Shown here in pieces: positions 25,101 through 40,100 of a stretch of DNA of 64,000 nucleotides. Made by a program: the position numbers and the translations under genes. The first letter of the stretch is position 1; every line of letters starts with the position of its first letter. The notes beneath the pieces were generated by a model, which was not told where the DNA came from, did no database searches, and saw only the letters and a program-made list of their open reading frames with translations. Location of the stretch: NCBI GenBank assembly GCA_900660155.1, contig CABFPE010000215.1, positions 840,405 through 904,404 on the forward strand, read 5' to 3'. This DNA is from Hofstenia miamia (lineage: Eukaryota; Xenacoelomorpha; Acoela; Hofsteniidae).

Positions 25101-28100
25101 TATCGCATGTTTGAATGCCTTCATAATTTGCAAAAATTGTACTGTTTTTGAAAAAAATTAATTGAACTTTCAAGGAAATTATGTGAAAATGCATTGAACA
25201 TGGGAAAACAAGCATCATCGACTTTACAGGATTCAATAAAGAAAAAACAAACCAAGAAGCTTAATAGTGGAATCAAGTGCTTGTGTTTCAAATGCACGAA
25301 ATCTTTGCTGCTGTTGCAAGAAAAACAACTCGACCAAATCGTGCACACTTTTGTCAAAAAATTACTTGTGGGATTTTTACTAACTTAATTTGTAGCAATC
25401 ATAGTCCTTGAATTTATATTACTTTTATTTGTTTAAAATAATGATGTCAAAAGCGTGTCTTTACTGTAACTGGACAACTGACCATGTCATGCAGAGGAAG
25501 ATGTCATGCATTTTATGCATTCTAGGTTTAAAATATAACATCGAAGATTCAATTTTTTCAAAATAAGATTGCATTGAAGAATATACGTAACAAAATTATC
25601 ATGTTAACACTATTAAATGAGATACATTAACATTGAAAATAGCAGAAAGCTGAATAAAATCAAGAAAATGGAGTTTTCTTATATTAGGTAAGTATAGGAA
25701 GAAAATGTGTAGTGTGTATGTGTTTAACATGACATACCTTGCGCAGTTGTAAACGAAATTCGAGTTTTGATTTCAATTTTAAAAATATAAACTTGAAAAC
25801 GTACGACTTCCTTTCATAAATTAAGAAACAAACATTAAAAAATTAAAAAATACCAAAAGTTTTGCTGCTTGTGCATCTAAATTGCTAACTGATAAATCTT
25901 CCTCTGTAACTAAATTGATTAATTCGGCGAGATATCTCATAATAAGACTAAATCCTTTGGCCAGCGAAACATTGGTCGCCCCACTTGTACACGCCTCCAA
26001 TGTGTTTGATTGAACACCAGAATTGCTCATTGGATTTCGGCGAATGGATGAGGGATCCACATAAATTACTTCTAAACATTCTGTGAAGTTATTTTAATTA
26101 TTTGTAGTAAGTATGAAAATAGATACAAATTAGAACTGAAATTTTAAATTCCTTAATAAAGTTAATTTTTCTAACAATAAAATAAAATTTGACAAAACAT
26201 GAGCTTCAATTTGCCACTATATGAAGGAAAATGTCAAAAATTGAGTTTTATGTAATTATTAAACAATACATTCTTTAAGTGTTAAAAGCAGGACTGTTTT
26301 CAAACGGACAGCGCCACCTTTATGGAAACGAAGGAAAACCCTTCATTGCAATGATAAATGTTTCTACAATTCGCCCTTGACTTATGAAAAAGTAAAAAAA
26401 TAGAAATTGGTTTGAGAAAAATGCAAGTGTCGAACAAATCGATTAGATAATGTTAGAAAAATATTACATTGCTTACAGTCTTATTATGAATGATACAGAT
26501 TATAAAAAAATAATCTTCAGGTAATAAGTCTTGAAATAATTTTGGCAAAAACCACCAAAATATATGTGCAAAAAGATCAAATCCTCTGGCGCAAATAGCA
26601 AAATGCATAAAGACTAGGTTTGTATATTTAAAATTTCTAAAAGTTATATTAAAAAATAGCAATCGAAATTTTGTTCTTTCATTATTAAAACTTAAAAATT
26701 TACGCACAAAAACTGCGTGAACATTAACAAACTGTTTAGACTAACGTGTTTGCTGAAGTGTCGACCGTGGAGGAGGCAAAGGTTGCCCACCGATTGCCCA
26801 CTGAATAGATTGCGGCATTGAAACATTTCTAGTAGATGACCCACTAACCACACCATCATAAGGTTGGCTAGAGTCNNNNNNNNCTCATTTGTCGAAAATG
26901 TCAATTTTCTTTTTTTTAAATCGAGTTTTGGGGTTTTTTTGGAAAGAGTTTGTAAATTTTCCGTCCAACATTNAGGCAAAGGTTGCCCACCGATTGCCCA
27001 CTGAATAGATTGCGGCATTGAAACATTTCTAGTAGATGACCCACTAACCACACCATCATAAGGTTGGCTAGAGTCCGACTCATCATCTTCATCACCATCC
27101 TCTGAATGAGATACATCTTCCTCATCTGAAAGAAAGGCATTGACAGCTGAAGGTCTTGGGGATACATGATCGGGAATAGGCATTGATTCGTTAATTGTAG
27201 GTGCAATCTCAACTGATTGTACGTCACTAGATGTATCACTATCGTCGTCCAAAAGATCTATCTCCATGTCGCTATCAGCCTAAACAATGACATTGTGAAA
27301 AAAGGAAATCTTCATTACAATAAAAAATAAATGAATTAACAACATACTCCATGATTTGGAGCTGATTCTTCCATCTCATCACGGTCCTCTCCCAAATCTA
27401 ACATATTCAATTCAGGTTGCTCATTTTCGGATTCTTCCGCAATTGTATCCAGCTAAAAAATAACTATATAATGAAAAATGTACGATTGAGAAAAACTATC
27501 AATAGTCAAATGCTATTTCTTTTTAGGAAACAATGTTCTCCAACATATTTTAACAATGTTAGTCAGTTTTAAGGGCATGGTATGCGCTTGGGAAACTACA
27601 ACTGCTTACTTATTAAACCAGGCACCTCCCAATTTTGGCAATCAACAGTACAATTTCTGAGACTGGTATTTTATTAAAACCGTTGCTATATTTATCCACT
27701 TGTCAAGGAGAAACTGGGGAAGTACAGTAGGGCAAAAATATACGTTTTTCTAGAAAACCGCATTTTTATCGTACAAGGTGTCCAAAAATTCACTGTGCAG
27801 TAAAATGATAGAGTATATAATAAAACGCTATAAACTATGCTGGGAATTTCCACCATCGGCTTATAGGTCTAGTTGCAAACATTTTTGCACATTTCAAGCA
27901 AACCATTTGTAAAGTTTGTGCATTAATTTAGGTTACATAGCTAGATATTAGTGCTTATTGCGTTGAACCCGCAGAAGGGCGTGTGGATTCTTGGACAAAA
28001 ATTTTTTCTTCAGAGACCCCATAAGAAAAAATCAGCCCTCAACAGATGACGATGTTTTCGAAGGACCCCTGTAGAAATGGGTAAGCTTCTTAATTTCGTA

Positions 28101-31100
28101 AATAAATTTTTTCGTAAAGCTGAAATCTCGTGCTTTATTATTTCGTAATGCAGTATATTTCGTAAAATTTAAATTTCGTAATATTTTATTTCGTAAAATA
28201 GTATTTCGTAAATACTAAATTTCGTACATATTTGTTTCGTAAAATACCATATTTCGAAAATTTAAATTTCATAAATTTATTGTGCGCAATTAATTTTTAT
28301 TATTTGTGATTATTTACATTAACATTTGCAATTAGTCAAGAACTAGTAATACTTGAGCGTGCTCGACGAAATAGCAAATTATAGTTTTGGTGGCTATTTA
28401 TACGCCAAAGACTATACATGTGGGATAACAGTATATTTAAAATGCCACTTGACGAAAACGTGTTCAGAAAGAGTTGTTTATGGTGGAGATTTTTCACTGA
28501 AATCAAGTTTTTTTAAATTTTCTACTTTGTTACGGTCTTGTTACATTTAGCGACCTCATAATCACAGTAAAGTGAATCAGCAAATTGCTGTGAATAAAGT
28601 TAAAAGTGAATTAAAGCGAAGAGTCAAAGAAGATTCGGTCGGACGTCGATTCGCGACATTTTCAACGAAGTGACATCGCAATCTGCGATTGCAATGAAAT
28701 TTCGTTTCCTCAGGTTGAGCAGAGCAAGGCAAAAAGGCATGAGATAAAGTCACAATTCGCACAACTGAAATTCAATCTTGTCATTGCAGATTATGAAGCA
28801 GCTATTTAGGTTTCATATTTATATGCTTTTGTACATTAATAGAACATTAATGGTCGTTGTTCGATTTTTATAAATATTTCTGATTTTAGATGTACATTAA
28901 TATGCTCCCATATTCTTGTTATTAGTTATCGTGTATATATATATATATATTCGCCGTTTGTAATTTATGCAGAACTTATATTCGTCATTTATAATCATTT
29001 TCATATATATACGCCGTTTGTAACAATATTCGTCGTTTGTAACAAATTTTTTTTATATTAATGATGTTGCAATTTTAACAGTTTCTTAATCATATGCATT
29101 ACACTAGTGCCTATTCCATTTATTAGAGCCAATGCCTTCCATAGTTGATTAATTTCTTGGCTACAGCAAACTCGAAAGTCTTGAACTTCAATAACCATAT
29201 AATATTGTTAAGTACATAGTAATCAAAGGTATTATACCATATCCTATAAATCTTAATTCCTGCGTGTTGCAGCGAGACATCAGCCACCTCTAGATCATGT
29301 TGCCATACAATTAGATCTTCGTCATGCCCTTTATAACATTCGCGTATACATTAAAGATCGTTACAAGACGGCGTTCATAGCTCACTATGGAAGTAAATAC
29401 CAATTCAAACGTGCTCGTATGGGCTTAAGCTATTCGGTCGCGCCATGCCAACTCCTTTCATGTGCCTTGTTGCAGTCAATTAGACAGAAATGCTCTTTTT
29501 CATGGTCGCATATTGATAATTTTTTGCTCGTGTTCGATAAAAGAGACTGGAATATTATATACGAATGGATAAATACTATAAGACAGATTGGAATCAAAAT
29601 TTTACAGGTGGACGAGTCCGCAGGATTGGCGTCAAACATGAAGTTCTTGGGTTTTCATATTAATATTGAAGAAAGTGTAGTCTCTGCTACAGATGAAAGA
29701 AAACAAGCTCTATCCTTAATAGCAGAAATTCCCTTGCGTATGATAATCGAAAAGTGTAGAGAGAGAGTTTTAGACCACCTTACGTTTTCATGGCCACTAA
29801 TAGCTACCTTCAACATTTTGAAACCTCTATACAATGTCGCTGATCCTCGATTCGACTTAGCACAAAGTCACTTCCATAATTCATATATCACCCTTTAGGA
29901 TACCCTGGAAGACTGTTTTTTCTACACTATCTACTCAACTTTGGTATTCGGACCCCTCTGAATTTACCTTAGGACTAGTGACAGCAGAAGGATGGCAATA
30001 CCCCTTACAAACTTCAGCATAGAGCTCATATTTTTTGCAGTTGGAATTGCAGGCGGCTACTATAGTAATATGGAAAGCTGAGCCCGGTGCTACAATAATT
30101 CTGGATAATTGACCACTAGTGTAATGGCTTAAATCTGGTAAAACATTTGGTGCACCCTTCTTACTCTGTATCTTCGCAACAATTATGGCTAGACTGAAAA
30201 ACCTTATTATACATTGGGTTCCATCCGAAGAGAATTTAGCCAATGCAGCAAGCCGTTCCTACACAGAAACAGAAGCGCCTATTAAGTTTCCTTAATACTT
30301 ATTAATTTTTAGTGTGATTTGTTAAAATTTTTGTTTATGGTGCTATCACAATTCTTATATAGTCTCTTTTTAACCTTTACGACATCTGCTTCGCACAAAT
30401 TCTTGGACTATAAAAGAAGTTATTTAGTCATGTCAATCATTGTTCAGTTTATACGTGTAGTGAAGAGATAAATTGCAGTAAATATCCGGCTTAACATGCA
30501 AGGTGGCGTAGTACAGTACTGCATTAAAAACGTGGCCAATAAATTAACAATTGGTATTAACTTGTCAAAAATATAGCAAGTTCATTATTCTATTCACTAG
30601 CACTCGGAGATTTCCAAAAAATGCGCTGTTTTGGTGTTTTACTCCCTAAGACCGTGGTTTGATTTTAAATTTTTTAGCTAAATACTATTGGTATTTGAAA
30701 ACGTTATACAAGAAAACAAATTTTTTCAAAAGTATATTTTCATAACACTAGGTAAGATGTTAGTTACGTAAACCACGATTACATTTCAATTTGGCAAGCA
30801 TTTTTACGTTTACTCCAAGAGTAGTGCATTGTTTTGGGAAATAACATTATAGGCGATTGTTTCTGCTAAAATTCGGTTTTCATTTTTTCTCGGTTCGGTG
30901 TCGGCTTTAAGTAAAAACCGCGTTTCGATTTTTTCGGTGTAAAGCCGAAGCCTACTATTTACTTTGAAACTATCTTCATGCCAACAATGAATTTTCAAAA
31001 CACATTTAATTGAGCTTTAATCATACTACATACCAAATTAAATTATACAATTTATAAGTATGAAATGGCCACAAATGCAAGTTAAATATATGAATGTTGA

Positions 31101-34100
31101 CACAAAGACTGAAAACATCATATGACTATTTGGTCAGCTCCAGATGATTTGATGAGAACACGTTATTTCAAGTATAAATAAAATTTCTATTTACGCATTG
31201 CGCAATAAAAGTCACCACTATTTTCTAATTCCAGTTAACACAGGATTCATCACAGATAAAAAGAATTATAAACGAAAATATATTTCGAATTCTAGTTGAT
31301 TTCATAATTTTGTTAGCAAATAAGTTACTATCGTAATATCATTGAAGCAGCTAACAAAAAAAACAAGGAAAAATATCATTTGGTGAAATATCAAAAAATA
31401 CTAAACGTAAAAATGACCAAATAAGCATTCATCAAAAGTGAATAAAATTTAAATCGAATGTAAAATTAAAGTACTAAACTTACAATTGGTTCATTCGTAC
31501 TCATATTAAGGACTTCTCCATTTCCCGAATCATCCAGATCCATCACACCTCTCTGATCGTTCTTAACAAAAATAAAACTAATTCATAAAAATCTAACATA
31601 CCTGCAATGTGTTGTCATTGTTGGTAGAATTAAGATCATGATCGAATCGACTGTTATTGGCGCCAGTGTAAACATCGTTTATAGAGTTAGATGGACCATC
31701 AGTTGAGCGTAAAGGCATAGGTTCAATATTGAACAATTCACCGCTACCCTAAAGATTAAACAGTGTCAGTACACATAAATGTAAAATATATCTAAATCAT
31801 ACAACAATATATTAACATTTCGAAAACTAATGGTAAGTGGCAACATAAATATATAAAAAAACCAACTTGTTTTTCTCCTATTGTGACTGAAGTAGCAAAC
31901 GCGCGCGTAGGCCGAGCAATGCCCATTCTTACAGGAGCGATGAGCGCGTCGGCGGTTTCTATCAACTCTTCAATGGCGAAGTGAATTAGAGTTTGGAATA
32001 CTTTTTTACAGCGGCGAATCGGTTCCGAAACCATTGAGCTAAGAAAAACAATAAAAACAATGGAATTCTAAACAACTCTTACCTCTTTGATTTGGACTGC
32101 TGAGTTTCCAGACTAAGAATTACAAAAATACGCGCAATTGCACGTACGAATCTGCGAGAAACATTCATGGCCTCTTGTTTTTCATCACCGACAGTATTAA
32201 CCATTCTTTTCACAAGAGTAGATAATAATGTATCCAAAAACGTCATCTAAACATGACATCATTAAATTTAATAACAATTCAATACGAATAATGACACAAA
32301 TTATGAAATTTACTGGATCAAATATGAATTTATTCAGTGAATGTAATAACTGCTAACCTATACAAGAAACTAGCAATTATCTGAAATTGGTCATCAACAA
32401 CTTGTGCAAATTTGATATAATTTTGAAGGTTATATGTAAATGCACTACGTAAGATTTAGTTAGTTTGCTTTAACATGAAAGCATATGATTAACTTATCTA
32501 AATGATATTCGATCTTCTGATTTAAACACGTTATTCAAAAAGATATTTCGTTTTTTGGTACAACACCGTAACTTCCAATTACAATCTTTTCTAGTTGCAT
32601 CATTTTCCGCAGTTTGCCAATAAACACTTGGATGCCTGAAATTTTCACGAAATTGCATGGCGACCGACTAGAAAAATCAACGAACATTTAGTGATGGCGC
32701 AAAACGGAGCGCACATTTAACATTCGAAGTGCCGCATTTTCGAAATTTAAAATGTCATTACATATCGCTGAGAAGACAAATTTGGAAAAGCCAAGAATTA
32801 TCACTAGTAATTTTACAAATATCTACTGAAATTCAAGAAAGCATCTATAACAACATTTGATGTTGTCCAAGCGATTAAGAAATTTATTTAAATAGATTCC
32901 AAAGTATTGGATTGGCATCAAAAGAGTACTATTTAATAAAATCTTTATCACAATTTAAGTGACTCGCAAAATGAGCAAAAAAATAGAGTAAATTCGTAAT
33001 CATAAATTATAGTTAAAATGTAATCTGAGCTTACTTCAACTTTGCATCTGACAACCAGTTTAAATGCAAATGCATCCAGACGAGCGGACCCAGTTTGACT
33101 CATTAAATAAGCCCGTTGGTCATCAGCTAAATCTAGGCGGGGAATTTCAAAACCAGAACAGATCATGCTCTTCACAGCATTCCAATCTTGAAGAACTCGT
33201 GTTAAAGCACGAGGACAAAATTTTGGTGGATCAAGATTGTGTTCAGGCATACTTTCTACATCTAAATGTAATGCTTTAAAATTCATTAATCAGAACTAAA
33301 CAAGTCGAAAGTACCCACCAGTATCGCGCTTAGCAGTTCTTGAAGATGTCGACTTATTAACACTGAATCCACTTTGTTCCGACACCTGGCGCGCAACAGT
33401 TTGAATAAGAAATAATAAAAGATGTTCTCCTCGTGCATTAGGTATGGTAACCAAATTTGTAATTGGAAGCAGACTGCACAGAAGTTGATAACGTGCCACC
33501 TGATTACCTTCGCTTAAAGCGCAACATCTACCACGACGCCAACAATCACAGTATGCTGTTGGTGATATTTTTTTGATTCTAAAATATCTTCTATTTACAA
33601 ATGTTGTATTAAAAGCATCTCAACTTAGCCCTTAACACAAAATAACTTCGAGAGAAATTTGTCGAATCGAAAAATGACATTAAAATAATTGTATAGATAG
33701 GGGAGGCTGCCGCTCTCTGTTCCTAACTGCAACGAGCGATTGGTAAATAAAAAATTAAAAAACGGCAAAACATTTTTGAAATATCACTTTGCATTAATCA
33801 TTTCACGCATTACTGTAATAAATTGTCAAATATCGTAACCCAACATCAAATCTATTTGCAACATGAATGAAGGCCTTGATTTTACAATAACAACGAAGAA
33901 AATAACATGGAAACCTACTTGCATTCATGACCTTGATGACAAGTTCTTGCACACTCAGTGCAACAGCACAATGTATCTTGAAGTCCACAAGTTCGGCATT
34001 CAAAAATATCTTGATTAATATGAAGATCTCCGGTCCAAGTAAAACTGCAATTGTCATTACAGCACAACATGTATAGAGGATTGTAATCAGCATGCGAACT

Positions 34101-37100
34101 GTTTGCTGGATAAATCATACGCATGAAGGTATCCTAAAAAAATAAGTGAACAAAATTAATAAATAAATCGCGCATGAAAAAATCATTTGTAAAATGATTG
34201 TTACCATATCCAATCTGCCCTCAATCAGTGAAAGTTTTTCAGCAGCGTTGAGTAAATGCAAAGCAGCATCATATGCGCGAAGGGAGATTGCGAGCATGAA
34301 AGGTGTCATTCCACGCGCATCTTTTCCAGATAGCAACTCAACTGATGCCAAGTGAGTGCAATTAACAATGTCGCTGAGGATAGTCATTGCAGCGCGCTGG
34401 CGCTCGAAGTCAGTCATGCCGCGTGGCGTAGTTAGTACATCTTCTTGTTTGCATGGTGTAGGCACTGAGGAATCCATTGAGCGATCAGCTAAATAAACTT
34501 ATTAAATGCCAACAAATTATTCGTCTAACCCAAAACAAGTAATTGGTATCACCTATATCAGAAAATTAAGTTAAAGTTACTAACAAATAGCAGAAAGTGC
34601 TTCATAAGCCGGAGGATCCGGTGGCCAGCTAATTGTTGGTATGGCGCCACTGATGGGTTGATCACGATCTCTGGAACTTGAGGAAGAACTTGTGGAATCA
34701 ACAGAACGAACCGTGGCATCGCGAATAGTTCTAATTAGTGACCATGATGTAAAATTAAAACATTTTGTTCAAAGTAAAACTATAATGTTTGGCTAATACG
34801 ATTACAGCAAATAATGATATAGATTTTCAAATGTATAACTCAGAAACTGCTATTTGGTAGAATTGCTAAAACCTTTAACTACTATTGGTATTGGTACAAT
34901 AGATTTCAAAGAATTTCTAAAAATATTGGGTAAACACAATTCAGATTAATTTCTTCCGAATATTTAATCCCAATAGTAAATATATCATGTAATGTTATTG
35001 ATCATTTATTTTCTCTAATAGCTTACATTAACTTTTTGAAAGCAACGCATTGGTTTTTGGCGAAACACCAAATTGTTGAATTTATAAAAATGAACTTATA
35101 AAGATGTTTATTAAATTGGTAGGAGAGGAGTACATACGATCTAGCTGCTAAACTTGTAATTGCATGCGATGTTGCGGCAGAAATAAGCGATTCCACAGTA
35201 GAACAAAGGTCACCAACAGGAGTAGCGTTGATAATTGAATCAAGAGATGATTGGGCAATAGTAGTTATAGCGGCGTTCGATCCACTGACGCTTGACGAAT
35301 CTAGAATCAGATTAAAAGTAAATAAGCAATTCAAAATTACAGTAGTTTTTTAAATTAAAAAAACTAAAAACTAACTTGACTCACTGCTCCCTGAATACGA
35401 AGTCAGTGGTTTGCAAAGATAGACAGCAGCATGAAGAATATTTCGGTTTCCATCGCATCTTTCCATGAGAATTCCATGAACTCTTGATGTTGTTTTACTT
35501 GCTTCATGATCCAATTCGGCTAATTGACGAGAGACTGCACTGCAATCACACTGCAAAACCGCTGACATCATTCGTTGGGCCTACACAAAAACATTTAAAT
35601 CACATTATTCAAAACGTTAATACAAATTAAAAAAAATTAATTCATTGAAAAAAAAATTATTCTGCATGATGAGCACTCCTTTAAATAAGTAAAAACATGA
35701 AACGTATGCGTCCCAAAATATGCGCAAAATTGGAATATAATTTGGATTTCGATGCTGTAACTTCGCCTTGTTAATCTTTTTCGTTATTAGCACCAAACAA
35801 AACATTTTTCTAATGAAGACATTAAATTGAAATTGATCAAATTCCAAAATATGTATTTGTGGTGAATTCAACCCGATTTCAGGATGCATTTATCGGTTAT
35901 ACATATAATTCAACAGATTTGGCTTGAACTTTTCTGCTATTCCAAGTGAACATAGTTGGCAATTCCTGTTTCGCAATATATGTAAATTTTCCAAAGAAAA
36001 CCTCGTTTAGCACAGCTCAATATAATTGCTATAAAAAGCTTCGAAACTAGATCCGGGATCGAAAATTCTAATTGTAGGATTGAAATCCGAAAATTCAGAA
36101 CCTCAACTTCTGGTATTGTTGGCACTGCTGTCAATAAAAAGCTACCAATACAAATTTCTCTGAAAAATTAACAAAACGATATAAAATTTTATACGTTTGA
36201 TACATTGGCAGTAAACACATTAATAAATTCAAAACTGAAATTTTACTGAGATTGAGATATTCACAAAAATTTTACTGAACGCGAGTTATTTGTTACTTTT
36301 GTATATAAAGAAAGACATTAAAATTCAATTTTTAATTCGAAAATGAACTGAAATCTATAACAATAAAAATGAATACATACTGTAGTAACAAATATGCCAA
36401 CAAGAATTCTATTTTTAAATTGAATGCTATCCTTAGGGTAATGGGTAGCTAAGGCAACTGCTGAAGTTGGTAACATACTCAAAGGTGCAGGCGTTCTTAA
36501 ATCGACTGCATCGTCTCGTCCCATTGGGTAGAGACACCCATTTCCATCCAGAACTACTTTAATGTGTTCCTAAGAAAAAATCAACATAAAAACTCGCTTT
36601 ATATGTCGCAAACCTCAGAACTGCATAACAGATTGACAGAACGTCCTAAACCGAAAAAAGAACTGCTTTCTGTAGGAAACCGTCGATTTTCTTCAAATCT
36701 ACTGGTACAGGGGTCAATCAAAATGTAACTCAATTTGTTAGATGCCATTTGAGCCACGCAGTTAATACCTAATATTAAATTATTAAGCAAATTCTAAAAT
36801 TAATGCTTTTGCAAAATTTGAGGTTACCTTTCGCGTCTACATCAAATGCAACAATTTTGAGTTTTTCTGGTAAAGAAATGCGCCGGGGTAACTTTTGGAT
36901 ACAGTCCGGGAACTTGGGCAAACTATTCGGTTTCAAAACCTGTAAATCGTCCTTCTGAAAAAGTCTGCATTCCTTAATTAAAGTAGAAGTGTCGCCATCA
37001 CTGAAATCTCTTCCAAGAGGATGCCTGTCTGAGGGAAATTTAACTGCAGCAATGTTTCCATCAACCTAAATATTTACAATGACCCTAAACCCTATCAAAT

Positions 37101-40100
37101 ACCAGCCATGCATACCTTAACAACAGTGCCAATGGGAATACTTTTAGAATCTTCAATAAAGACGACGTTTTTAGGGCTCCAATATTCTTCTTGCTCGTCT
37201 TCAATCATTGGATGAGGGCTTACACTTTTCTTCCGTTCTAAAATAGTAAAATCGCTATAAAAAGTTAAAATTGTTAAATGAATATTTAAATAATGTTGAA
37301 AAAATTAAAAACGCTTCTTGAATAAAGATAAATACTAACTTCTCGATACTGCCGGACTAGACTTCACTGAAGAACTGTCACTTCCTACAGAAACAGGACT
37401 GGGAGGTGGCATCATTTCAGTTTGCTTTTTACTATCATCAATCTTTTTCGGTTCAGTAGGCAAAACTTTAAATCTTAATCGTTTCAAATTAATAGTTAAA
37501 TTGGTAATAGAAGTTACCTGCATTTGGAATCCAAATTCCAAATATCTTCCATTAAACGACCTACTCTTGGAACTGAAGAATAAGTACGAAATCCAATAGC
37601 ACCTGCATGATACATGGGACATTTTCTTTTTGTAACATTGCAACCTTCGGAGACCTGGTTCACAAAGGGATTTCCTCTTTGCGAAGATGAATGTAGAGAA
37701 TTGATCAAAGACGAACCTGAAGATTTCTTTGTCTTAGTAGCTTGCTTTTCTAACAATTTACGTCTTTGCGAAAACTGCATTACGCCCCTAAAACAACCCT
37801 AGCATAGAAATGTCAAAATTACTCATTAAATGCTTGTAAAAAACTAGGAAATCAAAATTTCTTTTACAAAACCAATACATTACTCATGCTATTACAGCTA
37901 TTACCACTTCTAACATTCTAGTACCAAACACTACGAAGTTCATAACGTCCATTATTTTTGTAGCATTAGCTAGAGTTTCTATACGGACAAACATTGAATA
38001 ACTTGAAGACTTACCACCAGAAGAGATTTCCAGATTCAGTTTTCACACATGTCATTAATTCAGATAAGGCAATAGACACAATTTTTTCATTATTTAATTC
38101 TGAGAATATTGTGGCGGGGTGTTGTAACTTATATGCACAATATGATGACACACTCTGATCCATCCATGTAGCAACAGCGCCAGATTCAGTTACTACACTC
38201 GCTCGGAGTGAAGAAGCAGCCAAAAGGATAATCTTTTCATTCTTGAGACCAAGAACAGATGTCTTAGGATGGTGCACATTCGGATTCTAAATGGCATACA
38301 TTAATTGGTTGGATAAGAACGCATTGAAAGTAATCATGAGACAAATATCAAAACATAAAATGATGAATGGATATTTGACAGAAGAAGAGATGATAGTTGG
38401 ATTAAGATAGCTTTTTTATGTGAAAAATTTAGACAACAAATACAATAACGGCTTTTATAAAAACCGAAGTGTTCCCATTTATAACTTAACGGGAGCTCAC
38501 TGTAACAACACCCCGTTGCCAATGGTTTATTGCTTTATTGCGTGCATGATTTGTTGGAAAACTTCTGAAATAGTTCATTAAGCTAAAGATGGCTCATATA
38601 AATGCAGTTAGAGTATTTTTTGTCTAAAATTTTACAAATAAGAAAAGGTGACTCATCTAAATTATTATATACAAGTATAGGTCAATGGCTACACAACGCT
38701 AAATGCCTATATCTTAGAGAAAAATACCTTCAACGTTCTGATTTTTTGTAAAACATTGTATATAGATGTATTATCCACACAACAAATAGATATGTAATGT
38801 AAGCAAGAATTGGCGCTATGTATTTTAAAGAATTAGGAAATTTATACCAATGTACTATTATGTGATAATAATAGTGGCGCTGTGTGTGCAATTTAGAGAA
38901 TAATAGTGGAGCTGTGTATGTAGAATTTTATTTTCAAACTTATTTATTTTAAACTCCGTGTTTTTATAATATGCGGTTGCTATTTTATCATATACTTTGC
39001 TAATCAAATTTGTTTGCTTTTAGAATGAAATGCTGAGACTTATGTATTAACCAGATACTTTAACACCTTGATTTGATTGAAAATGCCACAACCGCAGATT
39101 CTAATAAAGAAAATGCAGCAACTTGTTCTACATCCTCCATAAGTAGCAAAAAACTCAGAACAGAAAAACAAACTGAAAAGCTGTATTTTTGTGGGAAATC
39201 CATTAGTAAAATGCGTAGTCATGTAAGAAAATTTCATCATCTGAACAATATACTTCGTAATTATGTGTTGCCTTATTTTCGTACACGTCAATGTACATCA
39301 AAAGTATTAGTGCAATACTTGTCTTGTTAGATTTTGTCTTCCTAATGCCAAGAAATAAAACTTATAAGTGATGCAACATCAATAGATGAATCAAATTACA
39401 CATTGGAGCCTTATATTCTAGATAAATCGGAAAAGGCTAATGCAGCAAGAAATTTGGTTGATGCATTTTGTAGATATAAAAAACTAGCTAGAAATTAGTG
39501 AAACTAGTAAGGGAAATCAACAAAGAAACTTATCACAAACACATTTTATAATTTTTGTAAGAATATGCACTAAAACAAATATGTTTAGATGTCCTGAAAA
39601 CCAAATTCAAGTAATAAATGTATACATGACTGAGTCAGGTCAAATGATTTTATCAATTTTACACTTGTTATCGTTTATCTCTTAAGTTTGTTCGTATTTA
39701 GCCCGACATCCCTCCAATTTAGGGATAAATGCAAGTGTTTGCGAATCAACTATGAGCCGACTTCGAAAAGTAATTGGAAAAAAGCAAAAAACAAAAGAAT
39801 TGCTATGAAAAAGCTATTTGCAAAAGTTCCTTCTATCGGAATTGCTAAAAATGCAAAAATGAAATCAATTTCTGCTATGAAATCTGGTTTTAAATTTTTT
39901 CATTATCAGTAGATTGAATACTAGACCTGGCTCACTCCTAGGGCTAATAATATATGAATTTAATGAGCTAGCTTCTGGAAAAAGATCAAATACAGTGGCT
40001 GACCATAATGATAAATCAATATGAAAATGAATTCGGTCAGAGACCACAATATTTATTCAGTGCTCCCAATAATAAAGTGGAACTACTATTTCATCTTTGA

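Noticed and set aside
24593-25854. Missing UBR5 exon between exons 24 and 25
   Set aside because: At first the human segment IPKYNHLVYSQIPAAVKLTY seemed absent, but LDAQAAKLL joined to SYVEQRL aligns with DAVNLQNYVEEKL, so the region is simply shorter.
28094-28276. CRISPR-like array
   Set aside because: Units are 9-10 bases with AT-rich, unequal spacers in an animal intron; no CRISPR repeat or cas gene is possible here.
33064-33279. Plus-strand frame of 71 residues
   Set aside because: Antisense shadow of UBR5 exon 17, which has clear homology and splice sites.
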